From NCBI GenBank assembly GCA_003135855.1, contig PNBD01000153.1:56315-106322 (forward strand): a stretch of DNA of 50,008 bases. The letters are read 5' to 3'. A model generated the notes under the pieces. The model searched no databases, was not told the DNA's origin, and worked only from the letters and a program-made list of their open reading frames with translations. Source of the DNA: Deltaproteobacteria bacterium (GTDB lineage: Bacteria; Desulfobacterota; Binatia; Binatales; Binataceae). Shown piece by piece: positions 19,234-27,644 of this stretch (its first letter is position 1; each line of letters starts with the position of its first letter). A program made the translations under genes and the position numbers.

Positions 19234-21879
19234 TTAGCGGCGAGCGGACGGATTTGTAGACGGCACGATTCGACGCACGGTCTTGTCCTGCCAGGTGCGA
19301 ATCGTCGCGGCGTCGCGCGTCGCATCGAGCATTACCGCGCCGTCGATATCAGTCCGAAACACTGCGGCGCCGGCTTCAACATAACGATCAAGCACCGCGT
19401 CCGACGGGAAATGAAATCGGTTGAGGTATCCATCCGAAATGATCGCGGCTGTTGGATGGACCGCCTCGACGAAGGCGCGCGTCGAGGAACTGGCACTGCC
19501 ATGATGCGGCACCTTGAGCACCGTCGAATGAAGCCCCGCGGAATCGGCGACCATCGCGCGTTCGGCGCCCGCTTCGATATCGCCAGTGAACAGCACCGAG
19601 GTCGGCCCGAAACTGAATCGCAGCACCATCGAGCCATTGTTGCGCGAGCTACTCTTGCGGCCGCGCTTGTTCGGCGAAGCCTCTTTGATCACGGCGGAAT
19701 TCAGCGAATTGATTGCCACGCCACCAATCGACGAAAACGGCGCGGTCGCGCCCACCTGAACGATTGGTACTTGCGCGCGCGTCAGGTCGGCGAGGAATTC
19801 CACAAAGCTGGCATCGACGCTGCCGGCCGGGGTCGTCCAGAATGCGCGCGGCGCGAAGTTCAACGCGACAAAATCGAGACCGCCGAAATGATCGAGATCG
19901 GGATGACTCAGCGCGATGTAATCGACGCGCATGATTTTTCGCGACCACAAAAACGGCGCGACAATTCGCTCGCCCGAGTCGAAGCCGGCGTACGCTCCGC
20001 CGCCGTCGATTAGCATCACGCGCGAGCCGGGAAACTGAATCACCGCGCCGTCGCCCTGCCCTACCGATAAAAACGTCACGCGCAAATCGGGATTGAAGAA
20101 TCGCTCGCGAATCCACCAGGCGGCGTCGGCGACCAGTACCAGTGCGAGCACGATCGCACATCCGCCGCGCCAACCGAATCGCCTCGCGACGGGACTAGCA
20201 GGCTCGGGCTCGGGGCTGCGATCGTTCCTAATCGGAACTGCCAGCGGCGCGAGCAGCCAAAGCATCAAGAACCCGTACGCGATTCCCAGCTCGAGCGCGG
20301 TCGGCGTGAACGTTCGAAACCAGGCAAGCGGCCAATCGACAAACGACTCGGCGAACCAGTTGCCCAACTCCAGCGCCTTGCCGCCGAGCAACAGTATCGC
20401 GCGTGCAATCGGCTCCGAAAAGAAACTCATCACGGCAGCGATAAGTCCGCTGACGGTCGCGCCGAATGCCATGATCGGCACCACGACCGCGTTGGCGACC
20501 ATGCCGACGATCGCGAACTGGTTGAAGTGAAACGCCGTCAGCGGCGCCGTCCCGAGCATCGCCCAGAACGACACCGCGCAGTAGCCAAGAATCATCTCGG
20601 CGTACGTCCACAAGCGAGCGGTCGGCTCGGCGGGCAATCGTCCGAGACGTTTGCGGCGCGCGATCCACGAGGCAAAGCGGCGCATGCCAATCACGATCGC
20701 AATCACCGAGGCGAACGAGAGCTGAAAGCCGATGTCGGCGGTCGAGCCCGGGATCGCCACACAAATGACGATCGCGGCCAGCGCCAGCGACGCGATCGCC
20801 TCGCGCGGTCGATCGATCAGCAGCGCGAGCATATACGCCAGCACCATCACCAGCGCGCGCACGGTCGAGACATGATGCCCCGCAATCGAGGCGTACGCGC
20901 AGACCACGATCGCGGCGGCAATGGCGGCGAGCTTGTTCGCGTAGCCGCGGCTCGAGAGTCCGCGAAACAGCATCATCGCCAGCCGGATCGCGGCGAACAT
21001 CGCTGCCGCGACGATACTCAGATGAAGTCCCGAGATGACCAGCAGGTGCGCCATGCCGGTGCGGGCAAAGGTCTGGCGCAGCGGTTCCTGTATCTCGCCT
21101 CGATCGCCGATTATCAGGGCGCGCATTTCTGCGTTCTCGGGGTATGACAAGTTGCGATCGATGAACTCGCCGATATGGTTTCGAATCGCCTCGATTTCCG
21201 CAGAGGGAAACCGCCCGCGATGCCCGATCACCTGGAATGCGTCGGTGCCGAGAGCATTCCCTTGGACGGTGATCGTGGCGTCGATACCGTCGCGCGCCAT
21301 CATTCCCGCATAGTCAAACTCGCCGGGATTTCCTTCGTTACGCGGAAATCGAATCCGGCCCGTCAACCGGATTTCGTCGCCCAGGTTGAAATCACCGCTG
21401 CCGAGCACTGCGATTCGAATCGTGCCGTTCGCGGCGTGAAGTTCTTTGCCCTTCTCCCCCGCACGATCGACCGCGGTATAGAGGCGACCGCCGTAGCTCT
21501 CGCGTTCAGGCTCACGGTAAAGATGGCCTTCGATCGTTAGATGAGAACCATCGGCAAAATTACGGATACTTTGCGGCGACGGCGCAGGCTCGAGCAGACG
21601 CGTTACGCTTGCGGCGGCAGCAAAAACGATCGCGACGTAAGCGATCGACAAGCCGAGATTCGGCCGTGAATCGAGGAACAGAATCAGTGCGGCCAGCGCG
21701 AAGGCAATCGCGGGCCATAAGGGCATCGCGACATGCAGATTGCCGAGGGCATCGCCCGCGAGGATCGCGATCGCGACCGCGTAAATCGGCGGATGTCGCT
21801 CGAACGCATACAGGGCGCTGCGAACATAACCGGCGCTGGGCTCGACGCCCGATTCGACTCGCGCCGAACTGTATTCCAC
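19234..21879 (-). CDS. comEC: DNA uptake channel protein ComEC/Rec2
   Basis: An 881-residue integral inner-membrane protein for transport of single-stranded DNA into the cytoplasm during natural transformation. Two N-terminal hydrophobic helices precede a DUF4131 domain (~residues 50-200) and a multi-helix competence domain (~260-560) with the VISGLHLSIVAA signature. The C-terminal metallo-beta-lactamase-like domain begins near residue 600, with SHPDLDHFGG near 657 and PHHGSASSS further on. Full domain set and family length argue for an intact channel. It is oriented alone between DUF35 and uvrC. Other competence genes are not in the window. Confidence 0.93.
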   Translation of the reverse strand: MEYSSARVESGVEPSAGYVRSALYAFERHPPIYAVAIAILAGDALGNLHVAMPLWPAIAFALAALILFLDSRPNLGLSIAYVAIVFAAAASVTRLLEPAPSPQSIRNFADGSHLTIEGHLYREPERESYGGRLYTAVDRAGEKGKELHAANGTIRIAVLGSGDFNLGDEIRLTGRIRFPRNEGNPGEFDYAGMMARDGIDATITVQGNALGTDAFQVIGHRGRFPSAEIEAIRNHIGEFIDRNLSYPENAEMRALIIGDRGEIQEPLRQTFARTGMAHLLVISGLHLSIVAAAMFAAIRLAMMLFRGLSSRGYANKLAAIAAAIVVCAYASIAGHHVSTVRALVMVLAYMLALLIDRPREAIASLALAAIVICVAIPGSTADIGFQLSFASVIAIVIGMRRFASWIARRKRLGRLPAEPTARLWTYAEMILGYCAVSFWAMLGTAPLTAFHFNQFAIVGMVANAVVVPIMAFGATVSGLIAAVMSFFSEPIARAILLLGGKALELGNWFAESFVDWPLAWFRTFTPTALELGIAYGFLMLWLLAPLAVPIRNDRSPEPEPASPVARRFGWRGGCAIVLALVLVADAAWWIRERFFNPDLRVTFLSVGQGDGAVIQFPGSRVMLIDGGGAYAGFDSGERIVAPFLWSRKIMRVDYIALSHPDLDHFGGLDFVALNFAPRAFWTTPAGSVDASFVEFLADLTRAQVPIVQVGATAPFSSIGGVAINSLNSAVIKEASPNKRGRKSSSRNNGSMVLRFSFGPTSVLFTGDIEAGAERAMVADSAGLHSTVLKVPHHGSASSSTRAFVEAVHPTAAIISDGYLNRFHFPSDAVLDRYVEAGAAVFRTDIDGAVMLDATRDAATIRTWQDKTVRRIVPSTNPSARR

Positions 21880-22001
21880 GCGCAGTGGCGAGGCTGCTGT
21901 CGCGGCGATAGGTACGCACCCCCTTTGCGCGTAGCTAGACCATCAGATGTCAGCCGTTGACTGTGTGATTATGTACTCGCCAGCCCGACCAGCGCCAGCT
22001 T

Positions 22002-24155
22002 CTACGATTGGATATTCTCGTCGCGTGTCGCCGGCGATTCCGATTCGGAAGAGACTTCCTCGATCGACGGTTCGCCGGTTTGTTGCTCAGCTTGCTCGAC
22101 GTCGTCGAGGAGCGCGGCCATCTGATCCAGATGCCGCTTGATTTCGCCTGCCAGTTGCAGATTCACTCCCTTGACCGCCGCGATTTCCTCGACCGTCGCG
22201 GCGCGAATCCGCCGCAGACTGCCGAAATGCCGCAGCATCGCCCGCCGGCGCGTCGGACCGATTCCTTCGATATCGTCGAGCACAGAGCGCAGCCGCGCGC
22301 GACGCCGCAGTTCGCGGTTGTAGGTGATCGCGAAACGATGCGCTTCGTCACGAATCCGCACCAGCAGAAACAGCGCGGTAGAATTTTTCGCCAGGATGAT
22401 CGGATCTTTGCGATTCGGCAGAAAGACGCGCTCCTCGGATTTGGTCACCTCGATTTCGCGCCCGTCGTTCAGGACATGCTGCTTGGCCAGCGAGACGCAA
22501 TCGATATGTTCGCGCAGGTTGAATTCCGTGAGCACCTGGAGCGCGACGTTGAGCTGGCCCTTGCCGCCGTCGATCACCCAAAGGTCGGGGAACAGGTTTT
22601 CCCGCACTGCGCGCGTGAGGCGACGCTTCAGTACTTCGTACATGCTGGCGAAATCGTCCTGGCCCTCGAAACTTCGGATGCGATAGCGGCGATAGAGATT
22701 TTTCTGCGGCTCGCCTTCGTCGAAAGTGACCTGCGAGCCCACCACCATCGAGCCTTGCAGATTCGAGATGTCGTAGCATTCGATTCGCTTTGGCGAGTTG
22801 CGCAGATGCAGCTTGGTGCGCAATTCCTCGAGCATCTGCTCGCGCGTCTTTTCATTATCGCGCCGGCTGGCGAAGCTTTGCCGCGCATTTTCCATCGCCA
22901 TCTCGAGCAGGCGCAACTTTTCACCGCGCTGCGGCACAAGCACTTCGCATTTCTTGCCGCGCCGCTCTGAGAGCAGTTCCGCGCGCACGTCGGCGTCTTC
23001 CAGTTCGACCGGCAGGATCACTTCGTCGGGCACAATCCGCGCGCCCGAGTAGTACTGCACGGTCAGGTCGGACAGTACTTCGTCGATTGAGAACTCAAGG
23101 TCCTGGAAACTCCATCCCTGCGTACTCGTGAGTTTCCCACTGCGCACGATCAGCACGATCGCTTCGATGTACCCGCCTTCGCGATAGATTCCGAAAACGT
23201 CCTGATCGATTCCCCAATGATGCAGCACGGTTTGCCGCTCGACGGTCTTTTCGATCGCGCGCACCTGGTCGCGAATCCGCGCTGCCTCCTCGAACTCGAG
23301 GCGCGACGCGTGATCCTTCATCTGATCGCGCAGCGCGCGCAGCAGTTCGAGATTCTTGCCTTCGAGCAGCAGCTGCGCAGCTTGTAGATGAGTGCCGTAT
23401 TCGTCGCGATCGACCGGCAGGCAGCATGGCCCGAGGCATCGCTTGATTTGATATTCGAGGCACGGCCGCGAGCGATTGCGAAAGACCGTGTCGGTGCAGG
23501 TGCGGAGCGGAAACACTTTGCGGATGACGTCGATCGTCTCGCGAAGACCGTCCGCCGACCCGAACGGTCCGAAATAGCGTCCGCCGTCCTTTACGATCTT
23601 TCGCGTCACGGTGATTCGCGGCCACGCGTGATTGGTAATTTTCGCGCTCAGGTACGATTTGTCGTCTTTGAGTCGGATATTGTACTTCGGCCGGTACTGC
23701 TTGATCAGGTTGTTCTCGAGAATCAGCGCCTCTTTCTCGCTGGCGGTGACGATCGTGTCGAAGTCGCGCACCTTGCGCATCAGGAAGCGCACCTGGAAAC
23801 GGCCGTCGCCGCCGTCGCGAAAATAGGCGCGCACTCGCGATCGAAGAGACTTCGCCTTGCCGACGTAGAGGACCTTGCCCGCGCGATCGCGCAGCAGATA
23901 GACGCCCGCTTCGACTGAGGTGATTTCGAGCTTGCGAGTTATGGAGTCGGTTTGGTCTTTTGCAGCGGGCGTCGCATCGGAATCACTGTCCCGAGCTTCA
24001 GATGGAGCGGTGGCATCGCCCTGCCCCACGGCCTCGACGGTCGACTCCTTCGGATACTCGACCAACGAGCTGTATTGCGGTCCGATCGACTTGGTTGGCG
24101 CGGCGCTGGACGGCGATGCGTTGTCGCGCTTCTGACTATCCGCCTCGTTAGGCAT
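22002..24155 (-). CDS. uvrC: UvrABC excinuclease subunit C with N-terminal extension
   Basis: A 717-residue UvrC making the dual incisions at DNA lesions in nucleotide excision repair. The GIY-YIG nuclease domain (GVYLLRDRAGKVLYVGKAK, ~residues 82-105) follows about 75 residues of polar sequence that most UvrC proteins lack. The UVR motif (~295), an RNase H-like C-terminal nuclease (FDEGEPQKNLYRRYRI, VIDGGKGQL) and a terminal helix-hairpin-helix (IEGIGPTRRRAMLRHFGS) complete the set. A C-terminal acidic tail follows. No Shine-Dalgarno sequence precedes the ATG; instead an extended -10 lies just upstream, so this may be a leaderless mRNA. Otherwise the start lies further into the extension. 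Confidence 0.95.
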   Translation of the reverse strand: MPNEADSQKRDNASPSSAAPTKSIGPQYSSLVEYPKESTVEAVGQGDATAPSEARDSDSDATPAAKDQTDSITRKLEITSVEAGVYLLRDRAGKVLYVGKAKSLRSRVRAYFRDGGDGRFQVRFLMRKVRDFDTIVTASEKEALILENNLIKQYRPKYNIRLKDDKSYLSAKITNHAWPRITVTRKIVKDGGRYFGPFGSADGLRETIDVIRKVFPLRTCTDTVFRNRSRPCLEYQIKRCLGPCCLPVDRDEYGTHLQAAQLLLEGKNLELLRALRDQMKDHASRLEFEEAARIRDQVRAIEKTVERQTVLHHWGIDQDVFGIYREGGYIEAIVLIVRSGKLTSTQGWSFQDLEFSIDEVLSDLTVQYYSGARIVPDEVILPVELEDADVRAELLSERRGKKCEVLVPQRGEKLRLLEMAMENARQSFASRRDNEKTREQMLEELRTKLHLRNSPKRIECYDISNLQGSMVVGSQVTFDEGEPQKNLYRRYRIRSFEGQDDFASMYEVLKRRLTRAVRENLFPDLWVIDGGKGQLNVALQVLTEFNLREHIDCVSLAKQHVLNDGREIEVTKSEERVFLPNRKDPIILAKNSTALFLLVRIRDEAHRFAITYNRELRRRARLRSVLDDIEGIGPTRRRAMLRHFGSLRRIRAATVEEIAAVKGVNLQLAGEIKRHLDQMAALLDDVEQAEQQTGEPSIEEVSSESESPATRDENIQS

Positions 24156-24163
24156 CGTCGCGG

Positions 24164-24172
24164 ATTATAGCA
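24164..24172 (-). promoter_or_regulatory. Extended -10 promoter element of uvrC
   Basis: On the minus strand TGCTATAAT matches the extended -10 consensus (TGnTATAAT) exactly. Its 3' end is 8 nt before the ATG, so the expected transcription start falls at or just before the start codon. No well-spaced -35 is seen, which an extended -10 can tolerate. Confidence 0.6.
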
Positions 24173-24303
24173 TCGTCGAGCGCCGGCCGCCTTCAACTGC
24201 GAGTTCGCGAGGATTACCCCAAAACGCCAAATCGTTGCTATTGAGACAGTCTGCAATCGTATCGAAACGTCCCGCGCAGCGGGCGCGCAGGAGGAATTAC
24301 ATC

Positions 24304-25134
24304 ATGGGCAAACTAGACGGAAAGGTAGCGGTTATCACCGGCGCAGCGAGCGGGATGGGTCGCGCGACCGCGCTCCGATTCGCGAAAGAAGGCGCATCGA
24401 TCGTGCTCGCCGACTTGAATTCGCAGGGCGGCGAAACCGCCGTGGCGGAATGCGCGGCGGCCGGCGCGCGCGCAGTCTTCCAGCGCGTCGACGTGACCAG
24501 TGAGGTGGATATCAAAAGCGCAGTCGATCGCGCGGTGAAGGAATACGGGCGACTCGACATCATGTTCAACAATGCCGGTATCGCCGGTGCCGTCGGTCCC
24601 ATCGAGAAAGTTGAATCAACCGACTGGGACAAAACCATCGCTACACTGCTGCGCGCGGTCTTCCTTGGAATGAAATATTCGATTCCCGAGATGCGCAAAG
24701 CCGGCGGCGGCTCGATCATCTCGACCGCCTCGGTCGCGGCGCTCCAAGGCGTCGGTTATTTGGCGGCGTACGCGGCGGCCAAGGCAGCGGTAGTGAATCT
24801 CACCGCGTCAGTGGCGATCGAACTCGGGCACGATCATATCCGCGTCAATTGCATCTGCCCCGGCGGCGTTAATACTCCGCTGATTCATCGCGGAGCGCCG
24901 GGCGCTTTCGAACACGCCGAGGCGCGCATGGCGAAAGCGCAACCGATTCCGCGCGCCGGTCGCCCCGACGATATCGCCAACATGGCGCTGTTTCTCGCGT
25001 CGGACGAAGCGGAATGGATTACCGGCACCGCGATGGTCGTCGATGGCGGAATGGCTACGGGCAACACCCGCTTCCGGACGCGTGGACTGCCCGACAGCGG
25101 CTTCTCCGGCCCGTCCTTTGAAATGGGCTCATGA
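24304..25134 (+). CDS. Short-chain dehydrogenase/reductase (first of a pair)
   Basis: A 276-residue classical SDR with Rossmann cofactor loop TGAASGMGRA (~residues 12-21), NNAG near 90, active-site Ser in STASVAA and the Y-A-A-A-K motif in LAAYAAAKAA. The Asp in LADLN after beta-2 favours NAD(H). These oxidise or reduce hydroxyl/keto groups of diverse substrates. A C-terminal extension (MATGNTRFRTRGLP...) is shared in kind with its neighbour. ATG 24304 is preceded by AGGAGG, so the longer ORF start is rejected. It is close in sequence to the next gene, which suggests a tandem duplication. Confidence 0.92.
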   Translation: MGKLDGKVAVITGAASGMGRATALRFAKEGASIVLADLNSQGGETAVAECAAAGARAVFQRVDVTSEVDIKSAVDRAVKEYGRLDIMFNNAGIAGAVGPIEKVESTDWDKTIATLLRAVFLGMKYSIPEMRKAGGGSIISTASVAALQGVGYLAAYAAAKAAVVNLTASVAIELGHDHIRVNCICPGGVNTPLIHRGAPGAFEHAEARMAKAQPIPRAGRPDDIANMALFLASDEAEWITGTAMVVDGGMATGNTRFRTRGLPDSGFSGPSFEMGS

Positions 25135-25273
25135 AATTGGCAAAAGGCCGACCTTTCGGGAGGCACGAGCGCCGCGAGTCCCGAGTCCGGAGCTTAGCGG
25201 AGGCGAGGGCAACAGGAATTAGTCAATCTCGAACGACCTATTATCAGTGGCAACGTAAAGCGAGGAACTTGAA

Positions 25274-26116
25274 ATGGGCAGACTGAGCGGCAAAGTTGCA
25301 ATCATCACCGGCGCGTCGAGCGGAATGGGACGAGCGACTTCAATCCGGTTCGCCGGCGAAGGCGCGTCAATCGTAGTCGCGGACCTCAATCAGGAAGGCG
25401 GCGAAGCATCCGTTCGTGAGTGCAAGGAGAACGGCGGCAACGCGGTGTTCCAGAAGACCGACGTTTCCGCCGAAGCGGAAATCAAGGCGCTGGTCGCGCG
25501 CGCGGTCAAGGAATTCGGCCGCGTCGATATCATGTACAACAACGCGGGCATCGGCGGCGCGGTCGGACCGCTTGAAGAGATCTCAGTCGAGGATTGGGAC
25601 AAGAGCCAGGCAGTTTTGCTGCGCGGCGTGTTCTTAGGCATCAAGCATTCGGTACCCGAGATGCGCAAAGTGGGCGGCGGATCGATTATTTCGACGGCCT
25701 CGGTTGCGGGCCTGCGAGGCTTCCAGGGCCTGCACGCCTACTGCGCCGCGAAGGCCGGCGTGGTGAATCTGACTCGCTCGGCGTCGCTGGAATTCGCCAA
25801 GGACAAAATCCGCATCAATTGCATCTGTCCGGGCGGAATCAACACGCCGATCCTCCATCGCAATCAGCCCGGCGTGAAGGAAGCGATGGAGGATTTTCTC
25901 GCTAAGGGTCAGCCGTATCCTCGCGCAGGACATCCGGAGGACATTGCCGCGATGGCGTTGTTCCTCGCGAGCGACGATTCAGAATTCGTTACCGGACAAG
26001 CGATGGTCGTGGACGGCGGCCTCACCGTGGGCAGCGGCTTTGCGAATCAGCGGACCGACACTGCGCAGCAGATACTACCGCCGCGCGGCTTCATGGGACC
26101 GTCATTCGAGGGCTGA
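25274..26116 (+). CDS. Short-chain dehydrogenase/reductase (second of a pair)
   Basis: A 280-residue classical SDR with TGASSGMGRA near the N-terminus, NNAG in MYNNAGIGGAVG, active-site Ser in STASVAG and the catalytic Y-C-A-A-K in HAYCAAKAGVV. Asp in VADLN suggests NAD(H). It is clearly paralogous to the upstream SDR over its whole length, including a shared C-terminal extension ending GPSFE. GAGGAAC precedes the ATG. The 139-nt gap between the two leaves room for a separate promoter. Substrate unknown; given the lipid enzymes nearby, hydroxyacyl or steroid-like substrates are possible but unproven. Confidence 0.92.
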   Translation: MGRLSGKVAIITGASSGMGRATSIRFAGEGASIVVADLNQEGGEASVRECKENGGNAVFQKTDVSAEAEIKALVARAVKEFGRVDIMYNNAGIGGAVGPLEEISVEDWDKSQAVLLRGVFLGIKHSVPEMRKVGGGSIISTASVAGLRGFQGLHAYCAAKAGVVNLTRSASLEFAKDKIRINCICPGGINTPILHRNQPGVKEAMEDFLAKGQPYPRAGHPEDIAAMALFLASDDSEFVTGQAMVVDGGLTVGSGFANQRTDTAQQILPPRGFMGPSFEG

Positions 26117-26124
26117 ACATCACG

Positions 26125-26229
26125 AACCACGGAGACACCAAGGCACCAAGTTGGAGGGGATATTTCTTAAAGGAATTCCCTTTTAAAAAAAGAGTCCTTC
26201 CGACTTTGTGTCTTCGTGCCTTGGTGGTG
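26125..26229. repeat. Imperfect palindromic intergenic repeat, copy A
   Basis: An imperfect inverted repeat of about 105 bp. The left arm ACCACGGAGACACCAAGGCA mirrors the right arm TGTCTTCGTGCCTTGGTGGT, and the apex TTAAAGGAATTCCCTTTTAA is nearly self-complementary. A related element (copy B) lies at 27502-27588. It sits between the second SDR and the broken aldo/keto reductase and ends 6 nt before the latter's stop. Similar short palindromic repeats are dispersed in many genomes; mobility is not shown. Confidence 0.75.
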
Positions 26230-26235
26230 ATAGCC

Positions 26236-27243
26236 TCATGGGCGCGGATAGCCCGGTAATCGCACCTGCATCGCGGTCGGATATTCAGGGGCCGGGGCGC
26301 TCGCCTTATCCAACGCGGCGATCTCAGCCGCTTCGAGCCGAAAGCCGATCGTGCCGAGATTCTGCTCGTTTTGCTCTTCCGTGCGAGCGCCGTAAATTAC
26401 CGAGCTGACGCTGCGCTGCTGATTCACCCACGCCAGCGCGACCTGCGACACGGGACGCCCGCGCTCCTTGGCGATCTGCTCGACCGCCTCGAGCGTCGAG
26501 TAATTGCGCTCGTTGGCGAGCCGTCCCCAAATATCCTGCTTCGCAAGCCGGCTATCCTCTGGTGGCCGCTGACCCGATCGATACTTGCCGGTCAGAAATC
26601 CTCCGCCGAGCGGACTCCACGGGATCACGCCGACGCCTTCCGCAACGCACGACGGCAGGATCTCCCGCTCGACGTCGCGCGAAATCAAACTGTATTGCGG
26701 CTGCAGGCAATCGAAGCGCGCGAAATCGTGTTTGTCGCTGACCCACAAGCTCTTCATCAGTTGCCAAGCCGTGAAATTCGACGCACCGATGTACCGAACT
26801 TTGCCTTAACGCACCAAATCGTCGAGCGCGCGCATCGTCTCCTCGATCGGCGTCTCGAAGTCCCACGAATGCACCTGGTACAGATCGATGTAATCCGTCT
26901 TCAAGCGTCGCAAGCTGTTTTCGACTTCCGACATGATATGGCCGCGCGAAAGCCCAATTTGATTCGGCGGGACCGGCTTGCCGATAAAAGCGTTCGCGTT
27001 GAAGCGAACTTTCGTCGCAACCACCAGCGAATTTCGCCGCTCGCCTAATATATTTCCAAGAATCGCTTCGGACGCGCCCGCCGCATACACATTCGCCGTA
27101 TCGAGAAAATTGCCGCCAACGTCGATGAAACGATCGAGTATTTTTCGAGCAGTGGCTTCATCAGTCTCACGTCCAAACGTCATGCATCCGAGGCACAGTT
27201 CTGAAACTTTCAATCCAGTGGCACCAATTCGACGATATTCCAT
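26236..27243 (-). pseudogene. Aldo/keto reductase interrupted by an in-frame TAA
   Basis: The frame starts as a typical aldo/keto reductase ([19 protein letters not shown]) and ends as one, with an intact combined length of 335 residues plus an internal stop. Asp and Tyr of the AKR tetrad are in [11 protein letters not shown], Lys is in VVATKVR and His in LYQVHSWD. At codon 146 the sequence is CGT TAA GGC, where the family has Arg-Gln-Gly: a single CAA to TAA change. The reading frame resumes unbroken (GKVRYIGASNF) to the C-terminus. The ORF track shows it as two pieces, 26806-27243 and 26236-26757. It may be a recent pseudogene or a base-calling error. Related palindromic repeats flank both ends. 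Confidence 0.85.
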
Positions 27244-27339
27244 GGCTTTTCTTGAGTTCCTCCGCGATCGAGTTTAGTCCGATCGCGCAGCCGGACAATC
27301 AAAATATTTCGATTGAATAATCTTTTGATCGCATCGTCT

Positions 27340-27490
27340 CAATAATTGGGTGCAAACGGCTCTGGCACCCTCTGGTTGGATGCTCCTCCCACCAACCAGA
27401 CCTGCCGTCCGAAGCGTACTCGGACGGTTGCTACGAACAGGCGGGCAATGAAGAGTTCCCCCCCTCTCCATGTGCCCGCCATTTTTTTTC
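27340..27490 (+). ncRNA. Candidate structured small RNA, four hairpins
   Basis: Four consecutive perfect-stem hairpins occur on the plus strand: GGGTGC/GCACCC (27348-27370), TCTGGTTGG/CCAACCAGA (27371-27400), CCGTCCGA/TCGGACGG (27405-27427), and GGCGGGCA/TGCCCGCC (27440-27480) followed by eight T. The second loop is ATGCTCCTCCCA, which includes CCTCC, the anti-Shine-Dalgarno core. The fourth loop is C-rich. No open reading frame in the stretch looks real. No known family (6S, SRP, tmRNA, RNase P, riboswitch classes I could test by eye) matched. The 5' end is uncertain; AT-rich sequence lies just upstream. Confidence 0.5.
27440..27489 (+). terminator. Intrinsic terminator of the candidate small RNA
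   Basis: An 8-bp stem GGCGGGCA/TGCCCGCC, with partial extra pairing ATG/CAT inside, is followed by A and eight T. The plus-strand direction is clear. It would end any transcript through 27340-27440 before the PQQ-type gene. Confidence 0.75.
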
Positions 27491-27501
27491 CTTTTTCAAT
27501 C

Positions 27502-27588
27502 TCACCACCAAGACACGAAGGCACAACGGAAGAGTATTTCTGTTAAGAAAATACCCTTCCGACTTGGTGCCCTGGTGCCCTTAGTGGC
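27502..27588. repeat. Imperfect palindromic intergenic repeat, copy B
   Basis: An imperfect inverted repeat of about 87 bp. The left arm CACCACCAAGACACGAAGGC mirrors CTTGGTGCCCTGGTGCCC and TTAGTGG on the right, and GTATTTC/GAAAATAC forms the apex. It resembles copy A (26125-26229) in sequence and architecture. Together they bracket the broken aldo/keto reductase and the candidate small RNA. The remainder of the 400-nt gap (27244-27644) holds only the small RNA and AT-rich sequence. Confidence 0.75.
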
Positions 27589-27644
27589 TAGTCCTACGCC
27601 GCGATGCCTTGACAGCGCGTATCTGCATCGGCAACGTCATCACG

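Noticed and set aside
27340-27480. Minus-strand reading of the hairpins as a CsrB-like GGA-loop RNA
   Set aside because: The minus strand has GGA in only one or two loops and no T tract after the structure.
27274-27546. Short ORFs over the sRNA candidate
   Set aside because: They read through perfect hairpin stems and the terminator and lack start signals.
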